Positions 8,631 to 18,568 are shown, counted from the stretch's first letter. The stretch is 64,000 bases of DNA from Altericroceibacterium xinjiangense (GCF_003958635.1 NZ_RSEK01000004.1:62001-126000), one strand, 5' to 3'. Program-made: numbers and translations. The notes: generated by a model not told the origin, from the letters alone.

Positions 8631-9926
8631 ATGAGCTTCCCCTGGGCCAAGCAATACCAGCCGACCAATCCGGTAATGCGGTTTCTCGATGAGAAGCTGC
8701 CGCTGCCGCGCTTCGTCTACAACGCCGTCGGCGCCGGATACCCGGTCCCGCGCAACCTCTCCTACATGTGGAACTTCGGCGTTCTCGCCGGATTCGCGCT
8801 GATGTTGCAGATCGTCACCGGCGTCGTGCTGGCGATGCATTACGCATCGAACGCAACGATCGCGTTTGCTTCCGTTGAGCAGATCATGCGCGACGTGAAC
8901 TGGGGCTGGCTGCTGCGCTATGCCCACGCAAACGGCGCAAGCGCCTTCTTCGTCGTTGTCTACATCCACATCTTCCGCGGCTTCTACTACGGCTCCTACA
9001 AGGCCCCGCGCGAGATGATCTGGTTGCTGGGCGTGGTCATCTTCCTGCTGATGATGGCGACCGCGTTCATGGGCTACGTGCTTCCCTGGGGGCAGATGAG
9101 CTTCTGGGGTGCAAAGGTGATTACCGGTCTGTTCTCGGCGATCCCGCTGGTGGGTGAACCGCTGCAGGTGTGGCTGCTGGGCGGCTACGCGCCGGACAAC
9201 GCTGCGCTCAACCGCTTCTTCTCGCTGCACTTCCTGCTGCCGTTCGTCATCCTCGGCGTGGTGATCCTGCACATCTGGGCGCTGCATATCCCGGGCTCCA
9301 CGAACCCGACAGGCGTCGAGGTGAAGAGCGAGAGCGATACGGTTCCGTTCCACCCCTACTACACCGCGAAGGACGGGTTCGGGCTGGGCGTGTTCCTGAT
9401 CCTCTACTGCATCGTCCTGTTCTTCCTGCCGAACGCGCTTGGTCACGCGGATAACTATATCCCGGCCAACCCGCTCTCGACGCCGGCGCATATCGTGCCC
9501 GAATGGTACTTCTGGCCGTTCTACGCGATCCTGCGCGCCTTCACCCAGGACTTCTTCTTCCTGCCGGCGAAGCTGCTGGGCGTGCTGGCGATGTTTGCGG
9601 CGATTTTGGTGTGGTTCTTCCTGCCTTGGCTCGATACCTCGCCGGTGCGTTCGGGGCACTATCGCCCGCTGTTCCGGAGGTTCTTCTGGATCGGGCTGAT
9701 CCCGGCGATGCTGGTGCTGTTCTGGTGCGGCGGTGCTCCGGCCGAGGAACCGTACGTAATGCTCAGCCAGCTTGCGACCGCGTACTACTTCATCCACTTC
9801 CTGGTGATCCTGCCGATCGTTGCGCTCGTCGAGCGTCCGGAACCGCTCCCGTATTCGATCACGGACGCGGTGCTCCATTCCGACGACCGACTTGTGGTGG
9901 GCGAAAACGCCGCCCCGGCCATCTGA
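8631..9926 (+). CDS. petB: cytochrome b subunit of the bc1 complex
   Basis: A 431-aa integral membrane subunit with eight expected helices that carries hemes bL and bH and both quinone sites. Characteristic segments are [13 protein letters not shown] with a heme histidine, [21 protein letters not shown] around the Qo site, the PEWY motif ([14 protein letters not shown]) and the second histidine set in [23 protein letters not shown]. The length matches alphaproteobacterial FbcB. It is followed by petC after 28 bp. Confidence 0.97.
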   Translation: MSFPWAKQYQPTNPVMRFLDEKLPLPRFVYNAVGAGYPVPRNLSYMWNFGVLAGFALMLQIVTGVVLAMHYASNATIAFASVEQIMRDVNWGWLLRYAHANGASAFFVVVYIHIFRGFYYGSYKAPREMIWLLGVVIFLLMMATAFMGYVLPWGQMSFWGAKVITGLFSAIPLVGEPLQVWLLGGYAPDNAALNRFFSLHFLLPFVILGVVILHIWALHIPGSTNPTGVEVKSESDTVPFHPYYTAKDGFGLGVFLILYCIVLFFLPNALGHADNYIPANPLSTPAHIVPEWYFWPFYAILRAFTQDFFFLPAKLLGVLAMFAAILVWFFLPWLDTSPVRSGHYRPLFRRFFWIGLIPAMLVLFWCGGAPAEEPYVMLSQLATAYYFIHFLVILPIVALVERPEPLPYSITDAVLHSDDRLVVGENAAPAI

Positions 9927-9954
9927 AGACAGCGCCCGAGAGAAAGCCAGACTC

Positions 9955-10824
9955 ATGACCCGTATCATCGGAATCCTCGCCGGCCTGTTTTTCAGCGTGG
10001 CCGTACTCTGGGCCTTCGTGATCGGCGCTTATACCGCCGCGACCGAAGGACTGGGTGAAGTCACGGCCGAAGAGGTGTTCCACGAAGAACCCATCGACCT
10101 GCACCTTGCCGCAGCCAGCCCGTTCGGTACCTGGGATCTCCAGCAGCTTCAGCGCGGCTATCAGGTCTACAAGGAAGTGTGCGCCGCCTGCCATTCCCTG
10201 CGCTATGTCGCGTTCCGCGATCTTGCGCAGCTTGGTTACACCGAGGCCGAAGTGAAGGCGGAAGCCGCAAGCTGGACCGTGCCGGGCATCGATCCCAACA
10301 CCGGTGAGGCAACCACGCGTCCCGGCCTGCCTACGGATTACTTCCCGGAGCCGTATCCGAACGAAATCGCCGCAGCGGCTGCGAACAACAACGCCATTCC
10401 GCCTGATCTTTCGATCATCACCAAGGCGCGCCATCATGGCACGGCGTATCTCTATTCGCTGCTGATCGGCTACCGCCCGCCGCCGCCGGAGTTGCTGGCG
10501 CAGTTCCCCGCAGCGGAAACGCCGCCCGGACTCTATTACAACCCGTTCTTCCCGAACCTCAACCTCGCCATGCCGCCGCCACTGACCACGACTGGACAGG
10601 TTACCTACGCTGACGGGACAACGGCCACGATCCCGCAGATGTCGGAAGACGTGGCGGCGTTCCTGACCTGGTCGGCCGAACCGACCCTGGTGAAGCGCCA
10701 TCAGACCGGCTGGCCTGTCATCGGCTTCCTGATCTTCGCCACCGTGCTCGCTTTCCTGGCCAAGAAGCATGTGTGGTCACGGGTAGTGCCGCCAGCGCGG
10801 CGCCGCGAAGAAGAAGTCCTCTAA
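9955..10824 (+). CDS. petC: cytochrome c1
   Basis: A 289-aa membrane-anchored c-type cytochrome. The ATG at 9955 gives a cleavable signal sequence (LAGLFFSVAVLWAFVIGAY); the longer open frame into petB is spurious. Heme attachment is CAACH at 76-80, with a C-terminal anchor at WPVIGFLIFATVLAFLAK. It accepts electrons from the Rieske protein and passes them to cytochrome c or the terminal oxidase. Last gene of petABC; a perfect palindrome follows 10 bp after the stop. Confidence 0.96.
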   Translation: MTRIIGILAGLFFSVAVLWAFVIGAYTAATEGLGEVTAEEVFHEEPIDLHLAAASPFGTWDLQQLQRGYQVYKEVCAACHSLRYVAFRDLAQLGYTEAEVKAEAASWTVPGIDPNTGEATTRPGLPTDYFPEPYPNEIAAAAANNNAIPPDLSIITKARHHGTAYLYSLLIGYRPPPPELLAQFPAAETPPGLYYNPFFPNLNLAMPPPLTTTGQVTYADGTTATIPQMSEDVAAFLTWSAEPTLVKRHQTGWPVIGFLIFATVLAFLAKKHVWSRVVPPARRREEEVL

Positions 10825-10834
10825 GACAGTCAGG

Positions 10835-10860
10835 CGCCCCCCGATGATCATCGGGGGGCG
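10835..10860 (+). terminator. perfect 26-bp palindrome after petC
   Basis: The 13-bp arms (10835-10847 and 10848-10860) are exactly complementary and begin with CGCCCCCCG. The RNA hairpin would be very stable but has only a weak T-tract (TTCAG) after it, so it may act as a terminator, a 3'-end stabiliser of pet mRNA, or both. The apt start codon lies 18 bp downstream. Confidence 0.6.
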
Positions 10861-10878
10861 TTCAGTCCTGGAGGCGGG

Positions 10879-11412
10879 ATGACCATCGAGGAACTCAGGC
10901 AGCTGATCCGGACCATTCCGGATTTTCCCGCCAAAGGCATCCAGTTCCGCGACATCACCACCTTGCTGGCGCATGGTGCCGGCTTTGCCGCGACCATTGA
11001 TCGCGTGGCCGAAGAGGCTCGTGCGGCTTCGCCGCAGGCGATTGCCGGGATCGATGCACGCGGATTCATCTTTGGAGCTGCGATCGCAGCCCGGCTCGGC
11101 GTGGGGTTCATCCCCGTTCGAAAGGCCGGCAAGTTGCCGATGCGAACGATCGGCATCGATTACGCCTTGGAGTACGGCACAGCGCGGCTTGAACTCGACC
11201 CCGGTGCGATCGGCCCTGGCGAAAGAATAGTGCTGGTGGACGATCTGATCGCGACCGGCGGGACCGCGCTGGCGGCGGCGCACCTTCTCCGACAGGCCGG
11301 TGCAATCGTTCCGATCGCGCTTTTCGCAATCGAACTACCGGAGCTGGGCGGGCCGGCGGCGCTTCGCTGCGAAGGTATTGAATCCACGGCGCTGTTCACG
11401 TTCGAGGGTTAG
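10879..11412 (+). CDS. apt: adenine phosphoribosyltransferase
   Basis: A 177-aa purine-salvage enzyme that makes AMP from adenine and PRPP. It has the type-I PRTase signature ERIVLVDDLIATGGTAL at about 115-131 and the Apt-type N-terminal IRTIPDFPAKGIQFRDITTLL. ATG follows GGAGG. Apt is separated from petC only by the palindrome, so it may receive read-through. Confidence 0.95.
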   Translation: MTIEELRQLIRTIPDFPAKGIQFRDITTLLAHGAGFAATIDRVAEEARAASPQAIAGIDARGFIFGAAIAARLGVGFIPVRKAGKLPMRTIGIDYALEYGTARLELDPGAIGPGERIVLVDDLIATGGTALAAAHLLRQAGAIVPIALFAIELPELGGPAALRCEGIESTALFTFEG

Positions 11413-11688
11413 CCTGCCAGCGGCGGCACCGGAGGCGCGGCGCGAAGGCGTGCCGGCTAATCAGGCGCAGGGCAGCCTCTCTTCGGGGCGGCAGGCGCAT
11501 GCTTCACCGCAGTGGGCGATTGGTGCGCGTCACCCTTATAAACCGGCTGCTTCAGGGGTGCCGGAAGTCAGATCTCCCGGTCACCTATTCGCCGGCAGCG
11601 CATCCTGAGCAGGTGAAATCGCCGACTGCCAGTGCGCCGGTGAACGCGCTTCGGAGTGCCCAATTCCACCATCCGATCGACGCCCGCG
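11413..11688. other. intergenic region between convergent apt and a membrane-protein gene
   Basis: A 276-bp gap between two converging genes. Open frames crossing it lack ribosome binding sites and continue as antisense to the neighbouring gene. No RNA gene or strong terminator was recognised. Confidence 0.4.
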
Positions 11689-12498
11689 CTAGCTCTCGGC
11701 GCCGCGGGCATTCTCGGGCGAGGTTCCGGTCAGCTGGCGGTGAACACCCGCAAGTACCGCGACGAAGATCACTGTCACCGCAGCATCGAGCAAAGACGAA
11801 ACGACGGCTTCGATCACTTGGCCCAGACTTTCTCCCAGCACGAGGACGAGCGCACCAAGCACCATTCCAAGCACCAGCATCACCACCATATAGGCGATCC
11901 CGATCAGGAGGTAGAACACGAGCAGGCGAAGCCCCGCGCCCTTGGTGAGGTTCCAAGAGCGCTGCAGCGCCGCGACCGGGTTCAACAGCTTGTCCACCGC
12001 GATTACGGGCGGGATGAGGGAGAGCTTGACGAAGCAGTAGATTGCCAGCGCAATGAACGCGAGCGTGCCCAGCGCCGCCAGCACGCCGCTGCCGGAAGCT
12101 GCGGGAATCCCGACCAGCACCATCAGGACGGCAAATACTCCGAACGCAATCAGGAGCGTGGCGAGCAGATAGGGCAGGACCCCGGTCAGCCCGGTGCGGA
12201 TGGCTTCTCCCACCGTGGGCTGCGATTTGTCGCGCAGCAAGGCGAGCAGGGTCAGCATTCCGATTGTCTGTGCGATGGCCACCAGCAGGATCAACCACCA
12301 GTAGTCGCCGTAGACCTGCAGGACCGCTTGTCCCACGTCGGGCTGGTTCACCAGAGCGTCCTGCATTCCCGGGACCAGCAGCGAAGTGGCAAGAGCGGGA
12401 AAAAAGAAGAAAATCCCCGCGACGATCAGCAGGACTTCCCGATTGGTCTTGATCATCGCCACGGCATCGCGCCAAGCGTGGCTCATGTCGAATTTCAC
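11689..12498 (-). CDS. uncharacterised polytopic membrane protein (glycerophosphodiesterase membrane-domain-like)
   Basis: A 269-aa inner-membrane protein with about six hydrophobic segments. The GTG start ([13 protein letters not shown]) is preferred: GAGGGG lies upstream, and the frame extension to a TTG adds only seven residues of noncoding type. There is a conserved-looking cytosolic loop, [19 protein letters not shown], a pattern I recognise from the family of membrane proteins related to the glycerophosphoryl diester phosphodiesterase membrane domain. No catalytic residues are evident. Function unknown; it diverges from lipB with 65 bp between starts. Confidence 0.75.
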   Translation of the reverse strand: MKFDMSHAWRDAVAMIKTNREVLLIVAGIFFFFPALATSLLVPGMQDALVNQPDVGQAVLQVYGDYWWLILLVAIAQTIGMLTLLALLRDKSQPTVGEAIRTGLTGVLPYLLATLLIAFGVFAVLMVLVGIPAASGSGVLAALGTLAFIALAIYCFVKLSLIPPVIAVDKLLNPVAALQRSWNLTKGAGLRLLVFYLLIGIAYMVVMLVLGMVLGALVLVLGESLGQVIEAVVSSLLDAAVTVIFVAVLAGVHRQLTGTSPENARGAES

Positions 12499-12563
12499 CC
12501 CAGGTCCCCTCTTCAGCAATGGTGCTTGATAAGCCTCTCATCACCCTTCACGCAAATCGCGTG

Positions 12564-13238
12564 ATGGAGAATTCGACCGAAGTGCCCGAAGACCCGATTG
12601 AGTGGCGACGCGAACCCTCGCTGGTGGCCTATACCGAAGCCGCCCGCGAGATGGAGCAGCGCAATGCAGCGATTGCTGCCGGGACCGCGCGCGAGCTTGT
12701 CTGGCTGCTGGAGCATCCACCCGTCTACACGGCCGGCACCAGCGCGCCGGCGGGCGAACTGTTGGATCCCCGCTTCGACGTGGTCCAGACCGGGCGCGGC
12801 GGGCGCTACACCTATCACGGGCCGGGCCAGCGGATCGGCTACGTCCTGCTGGACCTCGCCACGCGCGGGCGCGACGTGCGGGCATTCGTCCACGCGCTGG
12901 AAGGCTGGGTCATTGCGACACTGGCGGATTTCGGGGTGGAAAGCTGGGCGGTGCCCGACCGCATCGGGATCTGGACGCGGGACATCGACGGCAGCGAAGC
13001 CAAGATCGGCGCGATCGGCGTGCGCGTCCGCAAATGGGTGACGATGCACGGCTTTGCCGTCAACCTCGACCCGGATCTCAGCCATTTCAGCGGGATCGTA
13101 CCGTGCGGAATCAGCGATTTCGGCGTGACCAGCCTAGCCCGACTTGGCATCGCGCTTGCGCCGGGGGAGTGGGATGAGGCATTGCAGCGCCGCGCGGCAT
13201 CCTTCTTCGCCGCCCTGCAGTCCCGGAGCCCTGAATGA
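12564..13238 (+). CDS. lipB: lipoyl(octanoyl) transferase
   Basis: A 224-aa cytosolic enzyme that moves octanoate from acyl carrier protein to lipoyl domains, the first step of lipoate synthesis. It shows the signature [13 protein letters not shown] at 77-89, the catalytic lysine K147 ([11 protein letters not shown]) and the catalytic cysteine C181 ([12 protein letters not shown]). The ATG at 12564 is chosen because homologous proteins begin about here; an in-frame ATG at 12519 would add 15 unrelated residues. Its stop overlaps the next start by 4 bp (ATGA). Confidence 0.94.
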   Translation: MENSTEVPEDPIEWRREPSLVAYTEAAREMEQRNAAIAAGTARELVWLLEHPPVYTAGTSAPAGELLDPRFDVVQTGRGGRYTYHGPGQRIGYVLLDLATRGRDVRAFVHALEGWVIATLADFGVESWAVPDRIGIWTRDIDGSEAKIGAIGVRVRKWVTMHGFAVNLDPDLSHFSGIVPCGISDFGVTSLARLGIALAPGEWDEALQRRAASFFAALQSRSPE

Positions 13239-13459
13239 AATCCCGCTTGCCCGTCCTGCTCCTGCTCCTGCTCGCCGCCGGTTGCGACGATACGTCCGAC
13301 CAGCCGAAGAATAGCGTCGCGTCGGGCGAAGTGCTGGAAGGCACGATCAGCGACGAGATGCTGCCGTACAGCGAGTTGCGATCGCACCCGCCGATCGCCG
13401 AACCGGGAGCCGCGGAAGGCGATCCAGCGGGGCCGGCGGCAGCCGAGGAAGACGAGTAG
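13235..13459 (+). CDS. small predicted lipoprotein, 74 aa
   Basis: [17 protein letters not shown] is a lipoprotein signal with lipobox LAAGC (cysteine 17). The remaining 57 residues are acidic and disordered, ending in an AEEDE tail. No domain is recognised. It overlaps lipB by 4 bp and ends 3 bp before the next lipoprotein gene, so all three are likely one transcript. Possibly a short outer-membrane-attached tether; function unknown. Confidence 0.72.
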   Translation: MKSRLPVLLLLLLAAGCDDTSDQPKNSVASGEVLEGTISDEMLPYSELRSHPPIAEPGAAEGDPAGPAAAEEDE

Positions 13460-13462
13460 CCG

Positions 13463-15238
13463 ATGCGGCCCGTCAACACGGCAGCCCTTTTGCTGGCTGC
13501 GCTGGCCCTGACCGCGTGCGCCGGAGTGCCCCGTACGGGTTTGGCCGAGTCGCCGATGCTTGATGCCGGACACGCGAGCGTAGCCGATGCCGCGCTTGAC
13601 CGGCTGGCGCAGGATTTCATCACCCAGGCCGCCGCGCTCAATCCCGTAGCCGGAACCCAGATGGGCGATCACCGGTACGACGACCAGCTGCCTGACATCA
13701 CCGCAACCGGCCGTGCGCGGGAGCGGCAACTGGTCCAGACCCTGCTTGCCCGGCTGGAGCGGATCGACCGCTCCCGTCTGTCGCGCGACAACCAGGTCAA
13801 TGCGGCGCTGCTGGAAAACGAACTGCGCTATCAGGTGTGGCAGCTCGACACGCTGCAGGAATGGGCGTGGAATCCGCAGCGTTACAACGATCTGGCTTCC
13901 GGATCGCTCTACACGCTGGTCGCGCGCGATTTCGCGCCCTGGCCGCAGCGATTCGCCAGCATCGTAGAACGGATGGAACTGTTGCCCGCGTTCCTTGCCG
14001 AGACGCGGCGGCAACTTGTCCCCGCGCGCGTGCCGAAAGTCTACGCCGAAACGGTCGCCCGGCAGAACGCGGGGCTGCTGGAAATCATCGACTCTGCGAT
14101 CGTGCCGGAGGTGGAGCGCCGCGGTGTGCCGCGCGCTCGCTTCGATGCTGCGCGGAGCGCGCTGAAGACGGCGGTGGCAGAGCACCAGACCTGGCTCGAC
14201 ACCGTGTTGGTCCCCAACGCCAAGGGCGATTTCCGGCTGGGCGCGCCGCTTTACGACCAGAAGATGGCTTTCGCGCTGTCGAGCCCGTTGGATCGGCCGG
14301 AGCTGAAGGCGCGGGCGCTGAAGGCGTTCGCGGATACGCGGGCGGAAATGGAGCGGATCGCCCGCAGCTTCCCCGATTGCGCCACGGGAAGCCAGCAGCA
14401 GGCGATCGAATGCGCGCTGGCCAAAAGCTATGCCAACCGCGCCACGCGGGAAACGCTGGAACAAGCCGCGCGCGACACGCTGGCGCAGGCGACCGCCTTC
14501 ACCGCCCGGCAGGGCTTCGTCACGATGCCTTCTGGCCCGGTGCAAGTGATTACCATGCCCAAGTTCCAGCAAGGCAATTCGGTGGCTTACGACGATCCGC
14601 CCGGGCCGCTGGAACAGGACCAGCCGAATTTTTACGCCGTGTCTCCCATTCCCGACGACTGGACGGATGAGCAGGCGACCAGCTTCCTGACCGAATACAA
14701 CACCTACATGCTGCACGACCTTTCGATCCACGAAGGTGTGCCGGGGCACTACCTGCAGCTCGACCATGCGAACAAGAACGACGACCTCCTGCGGGCCGTG
14801 CTGATGAGCGGTCCGTTCGTGGAAGGCTGGGCAGTCTATGCCGAAGAAGTCATGGCCGATGCGGGTTACCTCGATAACGATCCGCTGTTCCGGCTGACGG
14901 TGCTGAAGATGCGCCTCCGCTCGATCATCAACACCGTGCTCGACATTGGCATCCACACCGAAGGGATGACGCGCGAGCAGGCAATGCAGCTGATGATGGA
15001 AGGCGGCTTTCAGCAGGAGCGGGAGGCCGCGGGCAAGTGGCTGCGCGCAAATCTCTCCTCAGCCCAGCTGCTCAGCTACTTCACCGGCTACTCCGAGCAC
15101 ATGGCGCTGCGCGAGGAAGCGAAGCGCCGGTGGGGCGAGGACTACAGCTTGCGCCGGTACAACGATGCGGTGCTGTCCCACGGATCGATCCCGGTGAAGC
15201 ATGTCCGGGCCCTGATGTTCGGTTTGCCGATCGACTGA
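13463..15238 (+). CDS. DUF885 family lipoprotein (putative metallopeptidase)
   Basis: A 591-aa protein with lipoprotein signal ALALTAC (cysteine 19), so probably anchored in the periplasm. The DUF885 domain contains HEGVPGHYLQ at 423-432, the gluzincin-like HExxxH motif typical of the family, followed by EGWAVYAEEVM. Members are thought to be zinc peptidases, though few have been tested. It converges with a prolyl oligopeptidase gene, and the two share a hairpin at their 3' ends. Both being secreted peptidases suggests roles in peptide breakdown in the envelope. Confidence 0.88.
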   Translation: MRPVNTAALLLAALALTACAGVPRTGLAESPMLDAGHASVADAALDRLAQDFITQAAALNPVAGTQMGDHRYDDQLPDITATGRARERQLVQTLLARLERIDRSRLSRDNQVNAALLENELRYQVWQLDTLQEWAWNPQRYNDLASGSLYTLVARDFAPWPQRFASIVERMELLPAFLAETRRQLVPARVPKVYAETVARQNAGLLEIIDSAIVPEVERRGVPRARFDAARSALKTAVAEHQTWLDTVLVPNAKGDFRLGAPLYDQKMAFALSSPLDRPELKARALKAFADTRAEMERIARSFPDCATGSQQQAIECALAKSYANRATRETLEQAARDTLAQATAFTARQGFVTMPSGPVQVITMPKFQQGNSVAYDDPPGPLEQDQPNFYAVSPIPDDWTDEQATSFLTEYNTYMLHDLSIHEGVPGHYLQLDHANKNDDLLRAVLMSGPFVEGWAVYAEEVMADAGYLDNDPLFRLTVLKMRLRSIINTVLDIGIHTEGMTREQAMQLMMEGGFQQEREAAGKWLRANLSSAQLLSYFTGYSEHMALREEAKRRWGEDYSLRRYNDAVLSHGSIPVKHVRALMFGLPID

Positions 15239-15241
15239 CGA

Positions 15242-15266
15242 ACGTCGGCTCTTACGGAGCCGACGT
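15242..15266. terminator. shared hairpin between convergent DUF885 and prolyl oligopeptidase genes
   Basis: A perfect 10-bp stem (15242-15251 with 15257-15266) around a 5-nt loop. The stop codon of the minus-strand gene (15252-15254) lies in the loop. The hairpin can serve transcripts from both directions; T-tracts are weak. Confidence 0.6.
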
Positions 15267-17366
15267 GTCTCCTTCCACCAGCACCCGCGTCAGGTACGCG
15301 TGGAGCAGGGCGGCGCGCACGGCGTCCTCCGCATGATCCGCGCCGACCGAGTGGCCTCCTTCGCGGTGTTCGTGGAAATAGACCGGGTTGCCGAGATCGA
15401 TCAGGCGTGCCGCCATCTTACGGGCGTGGCCGGGGTGCACCCGGTCGTCCTCGGTCGAGGAATAGAAGAACACCGGCGGGTACTCCACGCCTTCCCGGAC
15501 CTTCTGGTAGGGTGAGTACCCGGAGATGAACTCCCAGTCCGCCGGCACGTCCGGATCCCCGTATTCCGCCATCCACGATGCCCCGGCGAGCAAGTGCGAG
15601 TAACGCTTCATGTCGAGCAGGGGGGAGCCGATGATCGCCGCGCCGAACAAGTCCGGCCGCTGCGTCACCGCGACCCCGGCCAGCAGACCGCCGTTGGAGC
15701 GGCCTGAAACCGCGATCTTGCCTTCCGCTGTGATCCCGCGGTTCACCAGATCCTGCGCCACCGCGTAGAGATCGTCATAGGCGTTCTGCCGCTTTTCCCG
15801 CAGGGCGGCGTCGTGCCAGCGCGGGCCGTATTCCCCGCCGCCGCGAATGTTGGCCAGGACATAGGCATTGCCGTCCTCCACCCACCACTTCGCCAGCGGA
15901 CCGGCGCGATAGGGTTCGGTGGTAAGATAAGTCGGCGTCTGCGCGCTGCGGAACCCGCCATAGGCATGGATCAGCGCCGGAACCGGGCCCTGCACTCCGT
16001 TTCGGGTTGCCAGGAAGTAGGGCACCTTCGTCCCGTCTTTCGAAGTGGCGAAGTGCTGCTCAACCGTGAACTGCGAAGCGTCGAACTTCGCGGGCAGGGA
16101 CTGGAGGAGCCTGGCCGATCCGTCCGCGTTCACCGCATAAAGGGAAGGCGGGACAAGGAAGGACTGCACGGTGGCAAAGGCGAGGTTCTGCCCGTCCGCG
16201 CCCGACACCAGCGAAACGGTCGCCTGGTCCGGCAGATCGGCCACGGTCCGCGTCCAGCCGCCATCGGCGGCGCGGCGCAGCACCAGCAGACGGCCGGACA
16301 CGTCGTCCAGCAGCTTGACCCACAGCGCGTCGTCGGTCGCGCTTACTTGCTCGATCGCTTCCTGGCTGGTCGGCGAATAGACCACTTCCGGCGCAGGGCT
16401 CCGGCCCGCGAGTACGTCCGCGACGGGCCAGGCCACCAGCGATCCGGCGGGAACCTTCCCGAGCGGCTCATGCAGGTAGACGATCATCCGCCCATCGTGG
16501 ACCGCACGAAGATCGGCGGTTTCGGGCACCGGCGTGCGGATGAAGGTGCCGTCATCCTTCCCGATCCACAGCTGAGACGTGTAGAAGCTCAGCCCCCGCT
16601 GCAGGAAGACGTGCCGCGCGTCGTCGGTCGCAATGACCGTGGGGGAGACGGAGATATCGGCCGGCTCACCTTCCAGCACTACGCTGGCGGCGGACAGCGG
16701 CGTGCCGCGTTTCCAGCGCTTGACGATCCGCGGATAGCCCGACGTCGTCATCGACCCTTCGCCGAAATCGGTGCCGACCAGCAGGGTGTCGGCATCTTCC
16801 CACGCGACATCGCTCTTGGCCTCGGGCAGCGTGAAGCCGTCCGCGACGAATTGCCCGGTTCGCCGGTCCCATTCCCGCACCACGTCGGCATCCGTCCCGC
16901 CGGGGCTAAGCGAGACGAGGCAGCGGACGTAGTCGGGCGCCAGACAATCGGCGCCGTGCCAAACCCACGACTTGCCCTCCTGCGCGCCAAGGGCATCGAC
17001 ATCGATCAGGGTGCGCCATTCGGGATTGCCGGACAAATACGACGCCAGGCTCGCCTCGCGCCAGAGGCCGCGCGGGTGCTGCGCATCGCGCCACAAGTTG
17101 GTGACGACATCGCCCATCACCTCGTCCGGAGTGGCGATCTGGCTTTCATCATCGAGGATTGCCCGGGCCTCAGCGCGGTGCGCCTCATAGCCGGGCGTCG
17201 CAGCCAGCGCGTCCGTCGTGGCCGCGTTCCACCGGCTGACCGCCTCCAGCGCGCGCTCCCGGTGGATGTCTTCCAGCCAAAGATAAGGATCGGCCGGCGC
17301 AGTAGCAGCGAGCAGCAGCGGGGCGGCTGCGAGCGAAAGAATGGTGCGCAGGGAAAAACGGGACAT
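15252..17366 (-). CDS. prolyl oligopeptidase family serine peptidase (S9), secreted
   Basis: A 704-aa protein with a Sec signal (LSLAAAPLLLAATAPADP). After DPYLWLEDI comes a seven-bladed propeller region, then the C-terminal alpha/beta hydrolase. The nucleophile is S557 in SGRSNGGLLAG, the acid is in STEDDRVHPGHARK, and the histidine in HREGGHSVGAD. This is the full S9A triad. It cleaves proline-containing or related short peptides; a periplasmic location follows from the signal sequence. ATG at 17366. Confidence 0.92.
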   Translation of the reverse strand: MSRFSLRTILSLAAAPLLLAATAPADPYLWLEDIHRERALEAVSRWNAATTDALAATPGYEAHRAEARAILDDESQIATPDEVMGDVVTNLWRDAQHPRGLWREASLASYLSGNPEWRTLIDVDALGAQEGKSWVWHGADCLAPDYVRCLVSLSPGGTDADVVREWDRRTGQFVADGFTLPEAKSDVAWEDADTLLVGTDFGEGSMTTSGYPRIVKRWKRGTPLSAASVVLEGEPADISVSPTVIATDDARHVFLQRGLSFYTSQLWIGKDDGTFIRTPVPETADLRAVHDGRMIVYLHEPLGKVPAGSLVAWPVADVLAGRSPAPEVVYSPTSQEAIEQVSATDDALWVKLLDDVSGRLLVLRRAADGGWTRTVADLPDQATVSLVSGADGQNLAFATVQSFLVPPSLYAVNADGSARLLQSLPAKFDASQFTVEQHFATSKDGTKVPYFLATRNGVQGPVPALIHAYGGFRSAQTPTYLTTEPYRAGPLAKWWVEDGNAYVLANIRGGGEYGPRWHDAALREKRQNAYDDLYAVAQDLVNRGITAEGKIAVSGRSNGGLLAGVAVTQRPDLFGAAIIGSPLLDMKRYSHLLAGASWMAEYGDPDVPADWEFISGYSPYQKVREGVEYPPVFFYSSTEDDRVHPGHARKMAARLIDLGNPVYFHEHREGGHSVGADHAEDAVRAALLHAYLTRVLVEGDTSAP

Positions 17367-17460
17367 CGGGCAGCCTTCAGCGACGGAACAAACCGGTTTC
17401 AGATGCTACCGTGTCCCGCCGCCCGAGGCCAGCCCGAACGCCGCCGTTGAAAGGTGCGCT

Positions 17461-18447
17461 TCAGACCCGGCCGAGGTCGCCCTGCCCGATTGTCCCGCTG
17501 GCCAGTTCCAGCATCCGGTCGAGGCTGCGCTTGGCCGCAAGGCGCAAAGGCTCCTCGATCTCAATCCGCGGCTCAAGGTCCCGCAAGCAGGTGTAGAGCT
17601 TTTCCATCGTGTTCAGCGCCATGTACGGGCAGATGTTGCAGTTGCAGTTCCCGTCCGCTCCCGGCGCGCCGATAAAGCGTTTTTGCGGCAGCGCCTTTTC
17701 CATCTGGTGGATGATGTGCGGCTCGGTCGCGACGATCAGCGTGTCGCCTTCGAAGGTCTTGGCGTACTGCAGGATCGCGCTGGTCGATCCGACGAGATCG
17801 GCGTGGTCGACGATGTGCGGCGGGCATTCCGGATGCGCGGCGATCGGCGCATCGGGGTACTGCTGCTTCAGCTTCAGCAGTTCGCGCTCCGAAAACGCCT
17901 CGTGCACGATGCACACGCCGGGCCACAGCAGCATGTCGCGGTTGAACTTCCGGTTGAGATAGCCGCCAAGGTGCCGGTCCGGGCCGAAGATGATCTTCTG
18001 GTCCTTCGGGATCTGCTGCAGGATCGTTTCGGCGGAAGAACTGGTGACGATCACGTCGGACAGCGCCTTCACTTCTGTCGAGCAGTTGATGTAGGTCAGC
18101 GCAATATGATCGGGGTGTGCTTCGCGGAAGGCCTTGAACTGGTCCGGCGGGCAGGAATCCTCCAGGCTACACCCGGCATCGAGATCGGGCAGGACCACGA
18201 TCTTGTCGGGGGAGAGGATCTTGGCGGTTTCGGCCATGAACTTGACCCCGCAGAACGCGATCACGTCCGCGTCGGTTTCCGCAGCCTTGCGCGACAGCTC
18301 CAGGCTGTCCCCGACGAAGTCGGCAATGTCCTGAAGTTCGGGCCTCTGGTAATAGTGAGCCAGGATCACCGCATTACGCTCCTTGCGCAGGCGGTCGATC
18401 TCGGCACGCAGATCGGTGCCGGTGAGCGGGGCGAACTGGGTGGTCAT
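17461..18447 (-). CDS. nadA: quinolinate synthase
   Basis: A 328-aa [4Fe-4S] enzyme that condenses iminoaspartate with dihydroxyacetone phosphate in NAD synthesis. Visible are the N-terminal LRKERNAVILAHYYQRPE, FCGVKFMAETAKIL with a cluster cysteine, VTSSSAETI and the C-terminal NCNICPYMALNTMEKLY with another. Neither nadB nor nadC is adjacent. The upstream region carries a perfect tandem 14-bp repeat ending next to the ribosome binding site. Confidence 0.96.
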   Translation of the reverse strand: MTTQFAPLTGTDLRAEIDRLRKERNAVILAHYYQRPELQDIADFVGDSLELSRKAAETDADVIAFCGVKFMAETAKILSPDKIVVLPDLDAGCSLEDSCPPDQFKAFREAHPDHIALTYINCSTEVKALSDVIVTSSSAETILQQIPKDQKIIFGPDRHLGGYLNRKFNRDMLLWPGVCIVHEAFSERELLKLKQQYPDAPIAAHPECPPHIVDHADLVGSTSAILQYAKTFEGDTLIVATEPHIIHQMEKALPQKRFIGAPGADGNCNCNICPYMALNTMEKLYTCLRDLEPRIEIEEPLRLAAKRSLDRMLELASGTIGQGDLGRV

Positions 18448-18454
18448 GCGCGTT

Positions 18455-18482
18455 CCTATTCGTGCGGGCCTATTCGTGCGGG
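18455..18482. repeat. perfect tandem 14-bp duplication upstream of nadA
   Basis: CCTATTCGTGCGGG occurs at 18455-18468 and again at 18469-18482 with no spacer. Read on the nadA strand, each copy ends in ATAGG, and the copy nearer the gene supplies the AGG-containing stretch just before the ATG. It looks like a recent slippage duplication of a leader segment. Confidence 0.85.
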
Positions 18483-18568
18483 CTTACCGGACACGCCCGT
18501 TCGCGGGCGCACCGGTCCGTTCGGCCCCATATGGGGACAGTGCCCGTGCAACAACAGGGCGCTTGCCC

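Noticed and set aside
12839-14956. 705-codon minus-strand frame opposite lipB and DUF885
   Set aside because: Crosses three sense genes with matching motifs; no start signal or recognisable domain.
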